Shown: piece after piece, positions 45,323 to 53,910 of the stretch
How positions within the stretch are numbered: position 1 is the stretch's first letter
Layout of the letters: every line of letters begins with the position of its first letter
NCBI GenBank assembly: GCA_964425755.1
Contig: CAYRNY010000001.1
Coordinates: forward strand, 124,001 to 188,000
Length of the DNA: 64,000 nucleotides
Direction of reading: 5' to 3'
From: CAYRNY01 sp964425755
GTDB lineage: Bacteria > Chloroflexota > Anaerolineae > Aggregatilineales > Aggregatilineaceae
The notes under the pieces: model-generated
Database searches by the model: none
What the model saw: only the letters and a program-made list of their open reading frames with translations
What the model was told of the DNA's origin: nothing
Made by a program: the position numbers and the translations under genes

Positions 45323-45847
45323 TCAAACCACCACGACGATCACGAACACGAAGAACGCGATCATCAGCAGTGAGAGCACGCTGCCATCCCCGCTGAGCAT
45401 CCACGTCAGCGGCAGAAGGTCCGTCACGATCGCGCTGGTCGAGTCGGGATCGACCGGCTGGATGATGTGCGGGCTGAAGGGGTAGCCCACGTTGTCCATG
45501 TACCACCACAGCGACCCAAACAGCAGGTAGCCGTTGAACGCCCCGACAAGCAGCCCCAGAATCCCTTCCTGGACCGTCTCGCGCTCGCGGATGCCCGCGA
45601 ACGTCTCGCCGGGCGTCTGGTAGGCGAAGAACGCGAACAGCAGCAGGATCGTGGCCTGGAGATAGAACTTCGAGTCGGGCCGCCCGTCCGTCAGCGGATC
45701 GATCAGTAAAGTTTCGAACTGTTTGAGCGTGAACAGCGCCAGCACGATGCCTGACGTCGCGACCAGTTCTTTGGTGTAGCCGCGCATGTAACCGATGGCA
45801 CCAAGCATCACCATCATCAGGACCAGAAAGACCCATAATTGCATCAT
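45323..45847 (-). CDS. CvpA-like membrane protein
   Basis: A 174-residue protein with about four hydrophobic helices (1-20, 30-45, 65-80, 95-115 and a final one near 155-174). The start resembles CvpA/colicin V production proteins: a short hydrophobic helix then GAIGYMRGYTKELVATSGIVLALF. CvpA family members affect envelope integrity and septation in other bacteria, but their biochemistry is unknown. It lies between murG and murC, in the same direction; the double ATG makes either Met1 or Met2 possible. Confidence 0.62.
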   Translation of the reverse strand: MMQLWVFLVLMMVMLGAIGYMRGYTKELVATSGIVLALFTLKQFETLLIDPLTDGRPDSKFYLQATILLLFAFFAYQTPGETFAGIRERETVQEGILGLLVGAFNGYLLFGSLWWYMDNVGYPFSPHIIQPVDPDSTSAIVTDLLPLTWMLSGDGSVLSLLMIAFFVFVIVVVV

Positions 45848-46058
45848 GAGGCTGCGTTTCCCCGCTCTCGCTGCCGATACGTCCGACAGGTGACCGTTAA
45901 TTGGTTGTTATTTTATGCTGTTTGCGCCGTTCAGCAAACCGGCGCGGAATACGTGTGTGGCGCGGCGCGAGTTGCAGGCGTCTCTGTCGCGCCGCGACCG
46001 GCTGCACGGGAACGTGCCACAGGCCCCGTGCAGCACCGGCATAGCGGCGCATTCCCGC

Positions 46059-47189
46059 TCACGCCAGCGGCTGTCCCGCCGTCCGCGCCAGCACGCGCGC
46101 GATGTTCTCCGCGCCGTGCGGCTGCTTCAAGCGGCCCATCGCTTCGCGCATCGCTGCCAGCCGTTCCGTGTCGTTGAGCAGGTCGCGCACCACCGGCAGC
46201 AGGTCGGTCTCGAGCTTATCATCATCCAGCCGGATCGCCGCGCCGCGCTCGACCAGCCAGTCCGCGTTGACGCGCTGGTAACGCCACGCGTAGGGATACG
46301 GCACCAGGATCGCGGGCAGCGCCAGTTCGGGATACTCCGCCAGCGTCGCGGCCCCGGCGCGGCTGATCACCAGGTCGGACGCGGCGAACGCCTGCCCGAT
46401 GTCCGGCAGGAAATCGAAAATCCGGTAGTGCGCCTGCACCTCGCCCGGCAGCGCGGCATGGCGCGCGCGCACGTTGTCCCAATCCAGCCGCCCGGAGATG
46501 TGCAGAATCTGCACCCCGCCGGCGACCAACTGCGGCGCGATCTGGCTGGCCGCGTTGTTGATGCTGCGCGACCCGCGACTGCCGCCAAACACGAGCAGCG
46601 TTTTGCGCGCCGGGTCCAGCCCCAGCGCCTTGATCGCGGCGTCGCGGTCGGCGCGCAGGATCTCCGGGCGCAACGGGTAGCCGGTCGCGATGACGGCTTT
46701 GCCGGGATAATAGTCGCCCGTCTGCGCCACCGTCGCCGTGATCGCGCGGGCGAAGTAACGCCCCATCACCTTGAGCATCAAGCCCGGCTCGATGTCCGGC
46801 ACGTAGATCACGATCGGGCGGCGCAGCAGCCAGCAGGCGATCGCCATCGGCACGCCGGTCCAGCCGCCGGTCAGCAGCAGCGCCTGCGGGCGCAGCCACA
46901 GCGCCAACACCAGCGCCTGCAGCACGCCAACCGCGATCTTAAGCGTGCTGAGCGCCTGCTGCCAGCGCGGCACGCCGTGCAGCGGCCCGGCCCGCACTTC
47001 GTAATACCCGTCGAAGGTCACGTCGCTGCGCGCCACGAGATCGCGCGCCATATCGCCGCGCGCGCCGACAAAGGTCAACGTCAAGTCATGCGCCGGCGAC
47101 TCGTCCGCCAGCCTGCGCAATGCGCCCGCCACCGCGAGCGCCGGGTAGACTCCGCCGCCGGTCCCCCCGGCTGAGATCATGATTCGCAC
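46059..47189 (-). CDS. murG: UDP-GlcNAc:lipid I N-acetylglucosaminyltransferase
   Basis: Peripheral membrane glycosyltransferase that converts lipid I to lipid II. 376 residues, GT-B fold: glycine loop ISAGGTGGGVYPALA at the N-terminus, the second Rossmann half starting TLLVFGGSRGSRSINNAAS (about 197-215), and the C-terminal UDP-GlcNAc site SRAGAATLAEYPELALPAILVPYPYA. It follows ftsW by 74 nt and precedes the CvpA-like gene. Confidence 0.96.
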   Translation of the reverse strand: MRIMISAGGTGGGVYPALAVAGALRRLADESPAHDLTLTFVGARGDMARDLVARSDVTFDGYYEVRAGPLHGVPRWQQALSTLKIAVGVLQALVLALWLRPQALLLTGGWTGVPMAIACWLLRRPIVIYVPDIEPGLMLKVMGRYFARAITATVAQTGDYYPGKAVIATGYPLRPEILRADRDAAIKALGLDPARKTLLVFGGSRGSRSINNAASQIAPQLVAGGVQILHISGRLDWDNVRARHAALPGEVQAHYRIFDFLPDIGQAFAASDLVISRAGAATLAEYPELALPAILVPYPYAWRYQRVNADWLVERGAAIRLDDDKLETDLLPVVRDLLNDTERLAAMREAMGRLKQPHGAENIARVLARTAGQPLA

Positions 47190-47263
47190 GATGCGGTCTC
47201 TCCGTTGTGTGTTGAGTCAGGTCCTGTGGTCGGATTCCGGCAACACGCGCGCCGCCGGAGACA

Positions 47264-48538
47264 TCAGTGCCCGCCGTTGTACCCGCCGGTATGGCTACGC
47301 CCGGCGTTTTGCTGCGCCTGGCGGCTGACCTGCCGCGAGACGTTGAGCATCAGCCCGACGCCCGCCAGCGCCGCTACCAGGCTCGACCCGCCGAAACTGA
47401 TGAACGGCAGCGGCACGCCCGTCGGGGGCACGAGCGCGATCATCACCGCGATGTTCAGCATCGCGTCATAAGCCAGCCAGCACGTCACGCCCGCCGCCAG
47501 CAGCTTGCCGAACGGGTCGTCACTGCGCCGCGCGATGGTAAAGCCCCGGTAGATCAGCGCGACGAACAGCGCGATCACGACAAACGCGCCCAACAGCCCG
47601 AGTTCCTCCCCGATGATCGCGAAAATGCTGTCCGTGTGCGGGAACGGCAGGTTATTGGCGAATTTCTGCTGGCCCTCGCCCAGCCCGACCCCGGTCAGGC
47701 CGCCGTTGATGAACGCCGTCACCGCCTGCTGGACGTGGTCGCTGGCCTGCGTCAGGTCTTCGACCGCCGCCCAGTGATTATCCAGGCGCTCGCGGGCATA
47801 TTCAAAGCGGATGATCAACTGCCACCCGGCAACACCCATCATCGAGCCGATCAGCACCAACTGCACCAGGTCGGCCCCGGCGATGAAGAACATGCTCAGC
47901 GCGGTCGCCAGGATGCTCGCCGCCGTGCTGAGGTCCGGCTGCAGCACGATCAAGAACGCGACCGTACCGACCAGCACGCTGAAGGGGATGATGCCGTAGA
48001 AGATGTTACGCAGCCGCCGCTGTTTGGCCGCCAGCCACGCCGCCATGTAGATCACCACCGAGAACTTCGCCAGCTCGCCGGGCTGGAACGACCCCTCGAT
48101 CAACGCGCGCTGCGCTTCAAAGCGCACGTCCCCGAAACGCAGCACCGCCACCAGCAGCAAGATCACGCCGAGCAGCAGCGGAACCGCCAGCCGCCGCCAG
48201 ACGTGGTAATTGATGCGCGCCAGCAGCACGGCCACGATCACGCCGATCACCATCGAACGCGCCTGCCGGATGAAGAAATACGTCGTGCTGCCGGTATCGC
48301 CCGTCACCTGGTAGCTGACGTCGATCGACGCGCTGTAGACCATCAGCAGCCCGATCGCGCACAGCGCCCCAACCACCAGCACGAGGTACAGGTCGATGCC
48401 CACCGCGTAGGCACGCTGGCGGTCCGTCCGGCGCGGGCGCGGCGCGGAAGCACGCGACTCCCGCCGCCGGGAATGTTCGAACACTTCAGAGTAATCGAAC
48501 TCCTGGTCATCCTCGATGTATTGTGGCATGTCGGCCAT
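47264..48538 (-). CDS. ftsW: Lipid II polymerase FtsW (SEDS family)
   Basis: Septal peptidoglycan glycosyltransferase of the SEDS family, 424 residues with about ten helices after a soluble Asp/Arg-rich N-terminus of about 45 residues. Conserved segments: FHPGELAKF-type motif here as SFQPGELAKFSVVIYMAAWL, the LQPDLSTAAS stretch, and the late GVPLPFISFGGSSLVAALAGVGLMLNVS. Its position next to murG and in the same cluster as ftsI favours FtsW over RodA. It starts at ATG 48538. Confidence 0.93.
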   Translation of the reverse strand: MADMPQYIEDDQEFDYSEVFEHSRRRESRASAPRPRRTDRQRAYAVGIDLYLVLVVGALCAIGLLMVYSASIDVSYQVTGDTGSTTYFFIRQARSMVIGVIVAVLLARINYHVWRRLAVPLLLGVILLLVAVLRFGDVRFEAQRALIEGSFQPGELAKFSVVIYMAAWLAAKQRRLRNIFYGIIPFSVLVGTVAFLIVLQPDLSTAASILATALSMFFIAGADLVQLVLIGSMMGVAGWQLIIRFEYARERLDNHWAAVEDLTQASDHVQQAVTAFINGGLTGVGLGEGQQKFANNLPFPHTDSIFAIIGEELGLLGAFVVIALFVALIYRGFTIARRSDDPFGKLLAAGVTCWLAYDAMLNIAVMIALVPPTGVPLPFISFGGSSLVAALAGVGLMLNVSRQVSRQAQQNAGRSHTGGYNGGH

Positions 48539-48639
48539 AAGCGTCAGCTCTCAGCTCATTCGGATCGATGGGCCGGGCGGACGCCGTGCATCTGGCGCTC
48601 CGCCCTGTTGCTTACCTTACCGCAAGGTGCGCCGCGGCG

Positions 48640-49188
48640 CTATTCGCCCGCGTCCAGCGGCGCGACGGTGAAGCCCTCAAAACGCGCGGTGAACCCCTCG
48701 CCGGTGGGCGCGCACGCCATCACGCCGACCTGCACTGCCGGGTCCGGCGGGAAATACGCCTGCCGCAGCAGGTTATAGCGCGCACCGTCAAGCGCGTACG
48801 TCACTTCGACCGTGTGCGCGTGGCGCTTGAGCCGCAGCCACAGCGTGGGCGGCGATCCATCCAGCGGCAGCACCGACCAGTCGGAAAAGCGGCGCGTCAC
48901 GACGGTGCTGGCATGTTGCTGCACGTTGAACAGCTCGATCCCGCACTTGATCCAGTTTTCGGCGTCCAGCCGCAGCATCAACCCGGCCTGGTCGTACAGC
49001 GCGGCATAAGCGGCACTGAAGGACACTTCCGCGACGAAATCGCCGCGCACGGGTTGGTAGTAAAAATGCCCGTTATCGCGCGTGCCGCCGTCATGCGTGA
49101 TGCGCCAGAAATCCGTTTTGGGCGCACATGTGAGCGTGATCGTGTCGCCCTCGTGCGCCCACCGGGGCGCTTCGTTAAGCCATTGCAT
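48640..49188 (-). CDS. DUF1349 concanavalin-like protein
   Basis: A 182-residue, single-domain beta-sandwich protein. The segments FYYQPVRGDFVAEVSFSA, YDQAGLMLRLDAENWIKCGIEL and LWLRLKRHAHTVEVTYALDG match the DUF1349 (YwqA/regulation of enolase 1) family, which resembles concanavalin-type carbohydrate-binding folds. There is no signal peptide. It precedes ftsW with its own extended -10 at 49244. Function unknown. Confidence 0.82.
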   Translation of the reverse strand: MQWLNEAPRWAHEGDTITLTCAPKTDFWRITHDGGTRDNGHFYYQPVRGDFVAEVSFSAAYAALYDQAGLMLRLDAENWIKCGIELFNVQQHASTVVTRRFSDWSVLPLDGSPPTLWLRLKRHAHTVEVTYALDGARYNLLRQAYFPPDPAVQVGVMACAPTGEGFTARFEGFTVAPLDAGE

Positions 49189-49243
49189 CCGGTATACCCT
49201 CTCTCAGCGAGCCAACCTGCACAGCATCATCTTACCTGCGCCC

Positions 49244-49252
49244 ATTCTAGCA
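49244..49252 (-). promoter_or_regulatory. Extended -10 promoter upstream of the DUF1349-ftsW-murG genes
   Basis: TGCTAGAAT on the minus strand 55 nt before the DUF1349 start. No clear -35. It may drive the block from DUF1349 to murC because the gaps that follow are short. Confidence 0.45.
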
Positions 49253-49397
49253 CACGGTGCGCGGGTTTCCACGCCCGGATTTCTCAGCGTATGCTCATGC
49301 AGCGGCCAGGCACGCAGCAGGAAAAAGACCTACAATCTGAATAGCCGTCTGGACGGCACGCACATCACACGTGATGATCAGGAAGGGAGCAAGGGGC

Positions 49398-50213
49398 ATG
49401 TCATTCTTTGCGATCTGGGGGATAGCGGCGCTGGCGTTGTGGGTCTTCATGACGCTCGCCTGGGTCGTCAGCGTCGTTTTGAAGAACGCGAGCATTGTCG
49501 ATGTCTTCTGGGGTATGACGTTTGTGCTGAGCGCGGGCGTGTATTACGCGTTGGGCGACGGGTACGAGGGGCGCAAGCTGTTGATCACGGTGTTGGTGGC
49601 GCTGTGGGGACTGCGGCTGGCGCTGCATATCGCCGCGCGCAACGCCGGAAAGGGCGAAGATTACCGCTACCAGCAGTTCCGCGAGCAGTACGGGCCGGAG
49701 CGCTACTGGTGGTTCAGCTACTTCCAGGTGTTCCTGCTGCAAGGGGTGCTGAGCCTGGTGATCTCGCTGCCGCTGCTGGCGGCGCAGCAATTCGGGCCGG
49801 ATCACTTCACGGTGTTCGACATTCTCGGCGTGGGGCTGTGGGGGGTCGGGTTCTACTTCGAGGTCGTGGGCGACTGGCAGTTGGCGCGCTTCAAAAGCGA
49901 TCCGGCCAACGACGGCAAGGTGCTGGATCGCGGGCTGTGGGCCTGGACGCGCCACCCGAACTATTTCGGCGACGCGACGGTGTGGTGGGGCTACTACCTG
50001 ATCGCGCTGGGCACCGGCGTGTGGGGCGCGCTGACGATCATCGGCCCGGCGCTGATGACCTACCTGATCGTGTACGTCTCCGGCGTGGCGATGCTGGAAT
50101 GGCACATGCGGCAGAAGCCGAAATACGAGGACTACATCAAGCGCACGAGCGCGTTCTTCCCGCGCCCGCCCAAGAACCCGGAGCAGTACCAGCACATCGG
50201 CGACGAGGGGTAA
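49398..50213 (+). CDS. DUF1295 membrane protein (steroid 5-alpha-reductase-like fold)
   Basis: About 271 residues with six or seven hydrophobic helices. The DUF1295 features are present: NASIVDVFWGMTFVLSAG, RLALHIAARNAGKGEDYRY, and a C-terminal methyltransferase/reductase-like block with LWAWTRHPNYFGDATVWWGYYLIAL and a final KPKYEDYIKRTSAFFPRPPK. Such proteins use NADPH or SAM in other families; the substrate is unknown. It is the only plus-strand gene between rsmH and ftsZ. The ATG at 49398 follows AAGGGAGCAAGG. Confidence 0.88.
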   Translation: MSFFAIWGIAALALWVFMTLAWVVSVVLKNASIVDVFWGMTFVLSAGVYYALGDGYEGRKLLITVLVALWGLRLALHIAARNAGKGEDYRYQQFREQYGPERYWWFSYFQVFLLQGVLSLVISLPLLAAQQFGPDHFTVFDILGVGLWGVGFYFEVVGDWQLARFKSDPANDGKVLDRGLWAWTRHPNYFGDATVWWGYYLIALGTGVWGALTIIGPALMTYLIVYVSGVAMLEWHMRQKPKYEDYIKRTSAFFPRPPKNPEQYQHIGDEG

Positions 50214-50301
50214 GCAGGCCACGCCGGACGCTTGACGCCGATCGCGCGCGACCTCGCCCCCGCCTACCGGCGGGACCTCGCCCGCGCGCCGGACGGGACG
50301 C

Positions 50302-51189
50302 TTACCCGCCGTCCTGGTCGACCCAGAAGCAGCGCCGCCGCACCTGCTCCGGCAGCATCTTGACCGCGTCGTAATAGGCTTGCTTGAGGTCGTCGGCGCT
50401 CTGGTATCGCTCGGCGGGGTCTTTGGCGAGCGCTTTACGCATCACGCTTTCCAACTCGCGCGGGAAGTCGCGCTTGAGGTGGCGCAGGCGCGGCACAGGC
50501 TTATCGACGTGCGCCAACGCGGTCATCTGGGCGTTGGATTCCTCGTACGGCAGCCGCCCTAACAGCAGCTCGAACATGATCACGCCCAGCGAATACAGGT
50601 CCGAGCGGTGATCGGCAGGCGCGCCCATCGCCACTTCCGGGGCCATGTATTCCGGCGTGCCGACCGACACCCCCGCCGCCGTGAGCGTGGTATCCAGGCC
50701 CGGACGCTTGCCCAGCCCGAAATCGGTCAGGTACAGGTGATTGGCCTCGCCCTGGCGTTCGATCAACACGTTGGCGGTCTTGAGGTCGCGGTGCACGATG
50801 TGGTACATGTGACCGTAGGCGAGCGCCAGCGCCAGCGGGCGGATGATCTGCCACGCGGTCAGCGGCGAAAAACGGTGATGCAGCAGGATGCGCTCCAGCG
50901 ACGGCCCCTTGACAAGCTGCATCGCGTAGTAGAGGAAACCACCCCACGCGCCGAAATCGTACACGCTGACGATATGCGGGTGTTCCAGGGAACGCATCAG
51001 CTCGGCTTCGCGCCAGAACCGGGTGCGGAAGCTCTCGTCCTCGGCGTATTCCGGCAGCAACACCTTGAGCGCCACAACACGGTTATGGCTGAGGTCCAGC
51101 GCCTGGTAGACGCGCCCCATGCCGCCGATGCCGATGTTGCGCCGCACCAGGTATGTACCAACCGTCTGCCCGATCAGCCGGGTGTCCAC
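50302..51189 (-). CDS. Serine/threonine protein kinase, soluble
   Basis: A Hanks-type kinase of about 295 residues: glycine loop GIGGMGRVYQA, catalytic lysine in VVALKVLLPEY (K42), HRDLKTANVLI catalytic loop, TDFGLGKRPG, the activation-end GTPEYMAPEVAMG, and YSLGVIMFELLLGRLPYEE. It ends soon after the kinase fold; no transmembrane, PASTA or WD40 domain follows, unlike PknB/PrkC. The start is uncertain: GTG 51189 has AGAGG upstream; a GTG at 51225 would add 12 residues. Next to mraY and other wall genes, so it could regulate wall synthesis (inference). Confidence 0.87.
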   Translation of the reverse strand: MDTRLIGQTVGTYLVRRNIGIGGMGRVYQALDLSHNRVVALKVLLPEYAEDESFRTRFWREAELMRSLEHPHIVSVYDFGAWGGFLYYAMQLVKGPSLERILLHHRFSPLTAWQIIRPLALALAYGHMYHIVHRDLKTANVLIERQGEANHLYLTDFGLGKRPGLDTTLTAAGVSVGTPEYMAPEVAMGAPADHRSDLYSLGVIMFELLLGRLPYEESNAQMTALAHVDKPVPRLRHLKRDFPRELESVMRKALAKDPAERYQSADDLKQAYYDAVKMLPEQVRRRCFWVDQDGG

Positions 51190-51405
51190 GTTGCCTCTGC
51201 CTTCTTTGTCGCTGTCCCCACACACCTGTCATTTTAACTGTACACCATTGTGGCAAAAATCGCCCTGCTCAGCGGGGATCACGAACGGGTTGCCGCCCTT
51301 TACCGGGCGCTGGAAGGGCGCTACGTGGGTCGGTTGGTGCGATGTGGGAGCTGCCGGGCGAAGTCAGGCGCTATGTGTGGGGTGCGGAAACAGCGCGACG
51401 TCGCG

Positions 51406-52422
51406 TCAGCGCAGCAGCGCCAGCGCCACGCCGAACATCGAGGCGAGAATGCCCACCAGCCAGAAGCGTTGCACGACCTGCGTCTCGCTCCAGCCGATCA
51501 GCTCAAAATGGTGGTGGATCGGCGTCATGCGGAACAAGCGCCGCCCGCCCGTAAGTCTGAAATACACAAGCTGCAGGATCACGCTCACCATCTCCGCGAC
51601 GGGGATGATCGCCACGATCGGCAGCAGCAGCCACTGGCCGGTCATCAGCGCGACCGTGCCCAGCGCCGCGCCCAGCGCCAGCGAGCCAACATCGCCCATG
51701 AACATCTGCGCGGGGTGCGCGTTGTACCACAGAAAGCCGAAACACGCGCCCACGATGATGAACGCGAACTGCACCAGGAACGTCTGGCCCTGGAGCTGCG
51801 CGATCACGCCGTAGGCGGCGAACGCGCTGGCAGTGATCAGCCCGGCCAGCCCGTCGAGACCGTCCGCGAAGTTGACCGCGTTGCTCGTACCGACGATGAT
51901 GAAGACGGCGATCGGAATCCAGATCAACGGGGGGATGTGAACGAAGTTCGGGTAAAGGGGGATGAACACGCCATTGGCCGCCGAGACCCCGCCGCCGACA
52001 AACGCCATTACCGAGGCGGCGAGGACGGCCAGCAGCACCTGGAACAACAGCTTGGTGCGCGCGCTGATCCCTTCGCCTTGCTCGCGCGTGCCCCGGATGC
52101 CTTCCAGGTCGTCCCACGCACCAAGCACGCCAAAACCCAGCAACACAAACAACGGCAACAAGATGCTCGAACCGGTCAGGCGTTCCTGCACCAGCCGCGC
52201 GAGGTTCAACCCCAGCGTGATCAGCACCACCGGCACGATGATCAGAATCCCGCCCATCGTGGGTGTGCCCATCTTGACGTGATGGCGCTGCGGACCGGTC
52301 TCGCGAATCTGTTTGCCGACCCGCAGCCGGTGTAGAATCTCAACGAACGGCCCACCCCAGATCGCGGTGAGCAAAAAGGTAATCGCGCCCAGGGTGAGCG
52401 CAAAGGGGAGTTCAGGTGTCAT
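51406..52422 (-). CDS. mraY: Phospho-N-acetylmuramoyl-pentapeptide-transferase
   Basis: Ten-helix membrane enzyme that makes lipid I from UDP-MurNAc-pentapeptide and undecaprenyl phosphate. 338 residues from ATG 52422. Motifs: KMGTPTMGGILIIV, LGAWDDLEGIRG with the Asp pair, NAVNFADGLDGLAG, FMGDVGSLALGAALG and the His-rich PIHHHFELIGWSE. The open frame 20 codons upstream looks non-coding. The gap to the kinase (51190-51405) shows no gene. Confidence 0.96.
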   Translation of the reverse strand: MTPELPFALTLGAITFLLTAIWGGPFVEILHRLRVGKQIRETGPQRHHVKMGTPTMGGILIIVPVVLITLGLNLARLVQERLTGSSILLPLFVLLGFGVLGAWDDLEGIRGTREQGEGISARTKLLFQVLLAVLAASVMAFVGGGVSAANGVFIPLYPNFVHIPPLIWIPIAVFIIVGTSNAVNFADGLDGLAGLITASAFAAYGVIAQLQGQTFLVQFAFIIVGACFGFLWYNAHPAQMFMGDVGSLALGAALGTVALMTGQWLLLPIVAIIPVAEMVSVILQLVYFRLTGGRRLFRMTPIHHHFELIGWSETQVVQRFWLVGILASMFGVALALLR

Positions 52423-52574
52423 AATTGGCGACTGGCTGCATGAATAAGCGCTATTCGGGACCGGCTGCACGCACAAGCGCATATACGGCCCGGCTTCCGG
52501 CGCAATTGTACGCCAAAGCGAGCGTTATGCAAAAAGTGCTCGTCTGTCTCGAACGTACGTGTCCTAATCAAGTG

Positions 52575-53549
52575 TCACTGTGTACCGTCGCCTTCGATCT
52601 TTACCGTATCGTCCGGTACGGTGCGCGGAAATTTCGGCTTGAACGAGTACATCATCGTGCGGCTGACATTCTCCCAGATTTCGCGTTCCTCGTCCCAGGT
52701 TGCAGGTGGGGTGATACCCAGTTGTTCGAGCAGATCCAGCCGGTACATGTCGAAGATGCTCTTAACGTAATCGCCCCACGCCCGCGCTGAGACGACTGCC
52801 AGCCAGTATGCCAGCGCGGTCACGCCCAGGCACGCGAGCGGAATCCAGGGCATCGGCAGCGTGCCATAATACACCGCGTAACCGGCATACTCGGCAGCGC
52901 AGACCAGCCCCAGGTAAAACAAGTTGACCGCAAAATCGATCTCGGCACGTTCGTTGGCTACCATCTCGCGGTATTCTTTGGGCACGAGCGGGAGAATGCG
53001 CGGCCACACGGGGATCGAATCCATACCATAGACCAGGCGCGAATAAACCTCGAAGGCACGCATGACATTGCCGAACGACGTCGCCAGCACGAAGCGCTTC
53101 TGATCTGGGTAGTTATTGCGGAGATCGAGGATAGCCAAGCGGTATTCTTCAACGAGTTCACGTGGTATCTGCGCCCCGGTCTGTTCCTGTTGCTCCTTGG
53201 CCGCTTCAACTTGCGCTTCTGCCGCTGTATAACGATCGAGAGCCTTCTGGAAAAGTTTCTCCTGGCGCTTCTGGAGAAACGTATACTTCAGCACAGAATA
53301 CCCTTCAAGGAATCGTGTCAACCGGCGGTTCAGTACCATCAGCAAAACGGCCAGCATCCAGACGCCGAACAACGCCAGCAGCGCCGATACGAAATCGGAA
53401 TCGCCCTTCACAAAGGCGTCTGTTCGTAACGGCGTATCTGGATTGAACAACTGTTCCAGCCCTACGGACGCCAACGCAAACATCAGTGCCGGAAGAAAAA
53501 ACCCGACGACAAAATCCCGCGCGAAAAAATCATTGACTTTCGGCAGCAT
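52575..53549 (-). CDS. Membrane protein of unknown function
   Basis: 324 residues. Two N-terminal helices (about 15-32 and 56-73), a charged coiled-coil region (about 85-130, rich in Gln, Glu and Ala), a conserved-looking stretch SFGNVMRAFEVYSRLVYGMDSIPVWPRI, then two more helices (about 212-230 and 236-254) and a soluble tail. I do not recognise a named family. It is in the dcw cluster where murE/murF often stand, between ftsI and mraY, with a slightly lower GC content. The 53580 gene precedes it by 30 nt, so they may be a pair. Confidence 0.75.
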   Translation of the reverse strand: MLPKVNDFFARDFVVGFFLPALMFALASVGLEQLFNPDTPLRTDAFVKGDSDFVSALLALFGVWMLAVLLMVLNRRLTRFLEGYSVLKYTFLQKRQEKLFQKALDRYTAAEAQVEAAKEQQEQTGAQIPRELVEEYRLAILDLRNNYPDQKRFVLATSFGNVMRAFEVYSRLVYGMDSIPVWPRILPLVPKEYREMVANERAEIDFAVNLFYLGLVCAAEYAGYAVYYGTLPMPWIPLACLGVTALAYWLAVVSARAWGDYVKSIFDMYRLDLLEQLGITPPATWDEEREIWENVSRTMMYSFKPKFPRTVPDDTVKIEGDGTQ

Positions 53550-53579
53550 GATCGCTCACTTATCCTGGGAAGCAGCGCG

Positions 53580-53792
53580 CTAGATGGGATCGGTTGTCCC
53601 GTCACCGTCGAGATCCATGCTGTCCCAGTCTGCCTTGCTGACAAATTTCGTCAGATGGCGCCCGTCGTGCGTCCTGGCGCGCAGACCGTAGCGGACTTGC
53701 CCGCTCTTGGTTTGGAAGGTTACTTTCTTAACCCGGCTTGCATCGATCATAACCTTCTGGCGCGTTTTAACGTCATAGAATTCGATTGGCAT
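53580..53792 (-). CDS. Small protein of unknown function (70 aa)
   Basis: A 70-residue soluble, Lys/Asp-rich protein starting MPIEFYDVKTRQKVMID, with GGAGGG upstream of the ATG at 53792. The core RYGLRARTHDGRHLTKFVSKADWDSMD looks like a small beta-barrel; the last eight residues are Asp/Gly/Thr. I recognise no named family. Its tight spacing to the 324-residue membrane protein suggests a functional pair. Confidence 0.7.
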   Translation of the reverse strand: MPIEFYDVKTRQKVMIDASRVKKVTFQTKSGQVRYGLRARTHDGRHLTKFVSKADWDSMDLDGDGTTDPI

Positions 53793-53910
53793 GATACTCC
53801 CTCCCGGTTGCACAGAGGACGATCATCTCGCGACGAACGCCGGCTTACGTGCGATTGTAGCAGGCATATTAATTGTAACATGGTTATTCTGATCGGAACT
53901 GCCTCGCCGC

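Noticed and set aside
51250..51405. A short plus-strand frame starting MAKIALLSGDHERVAAL
   Set aside because: The beginning looks protein-like, but the frame quickly becomes Arg/Gln-rich and runs antisense through mraY. I cannot support it as a gene.
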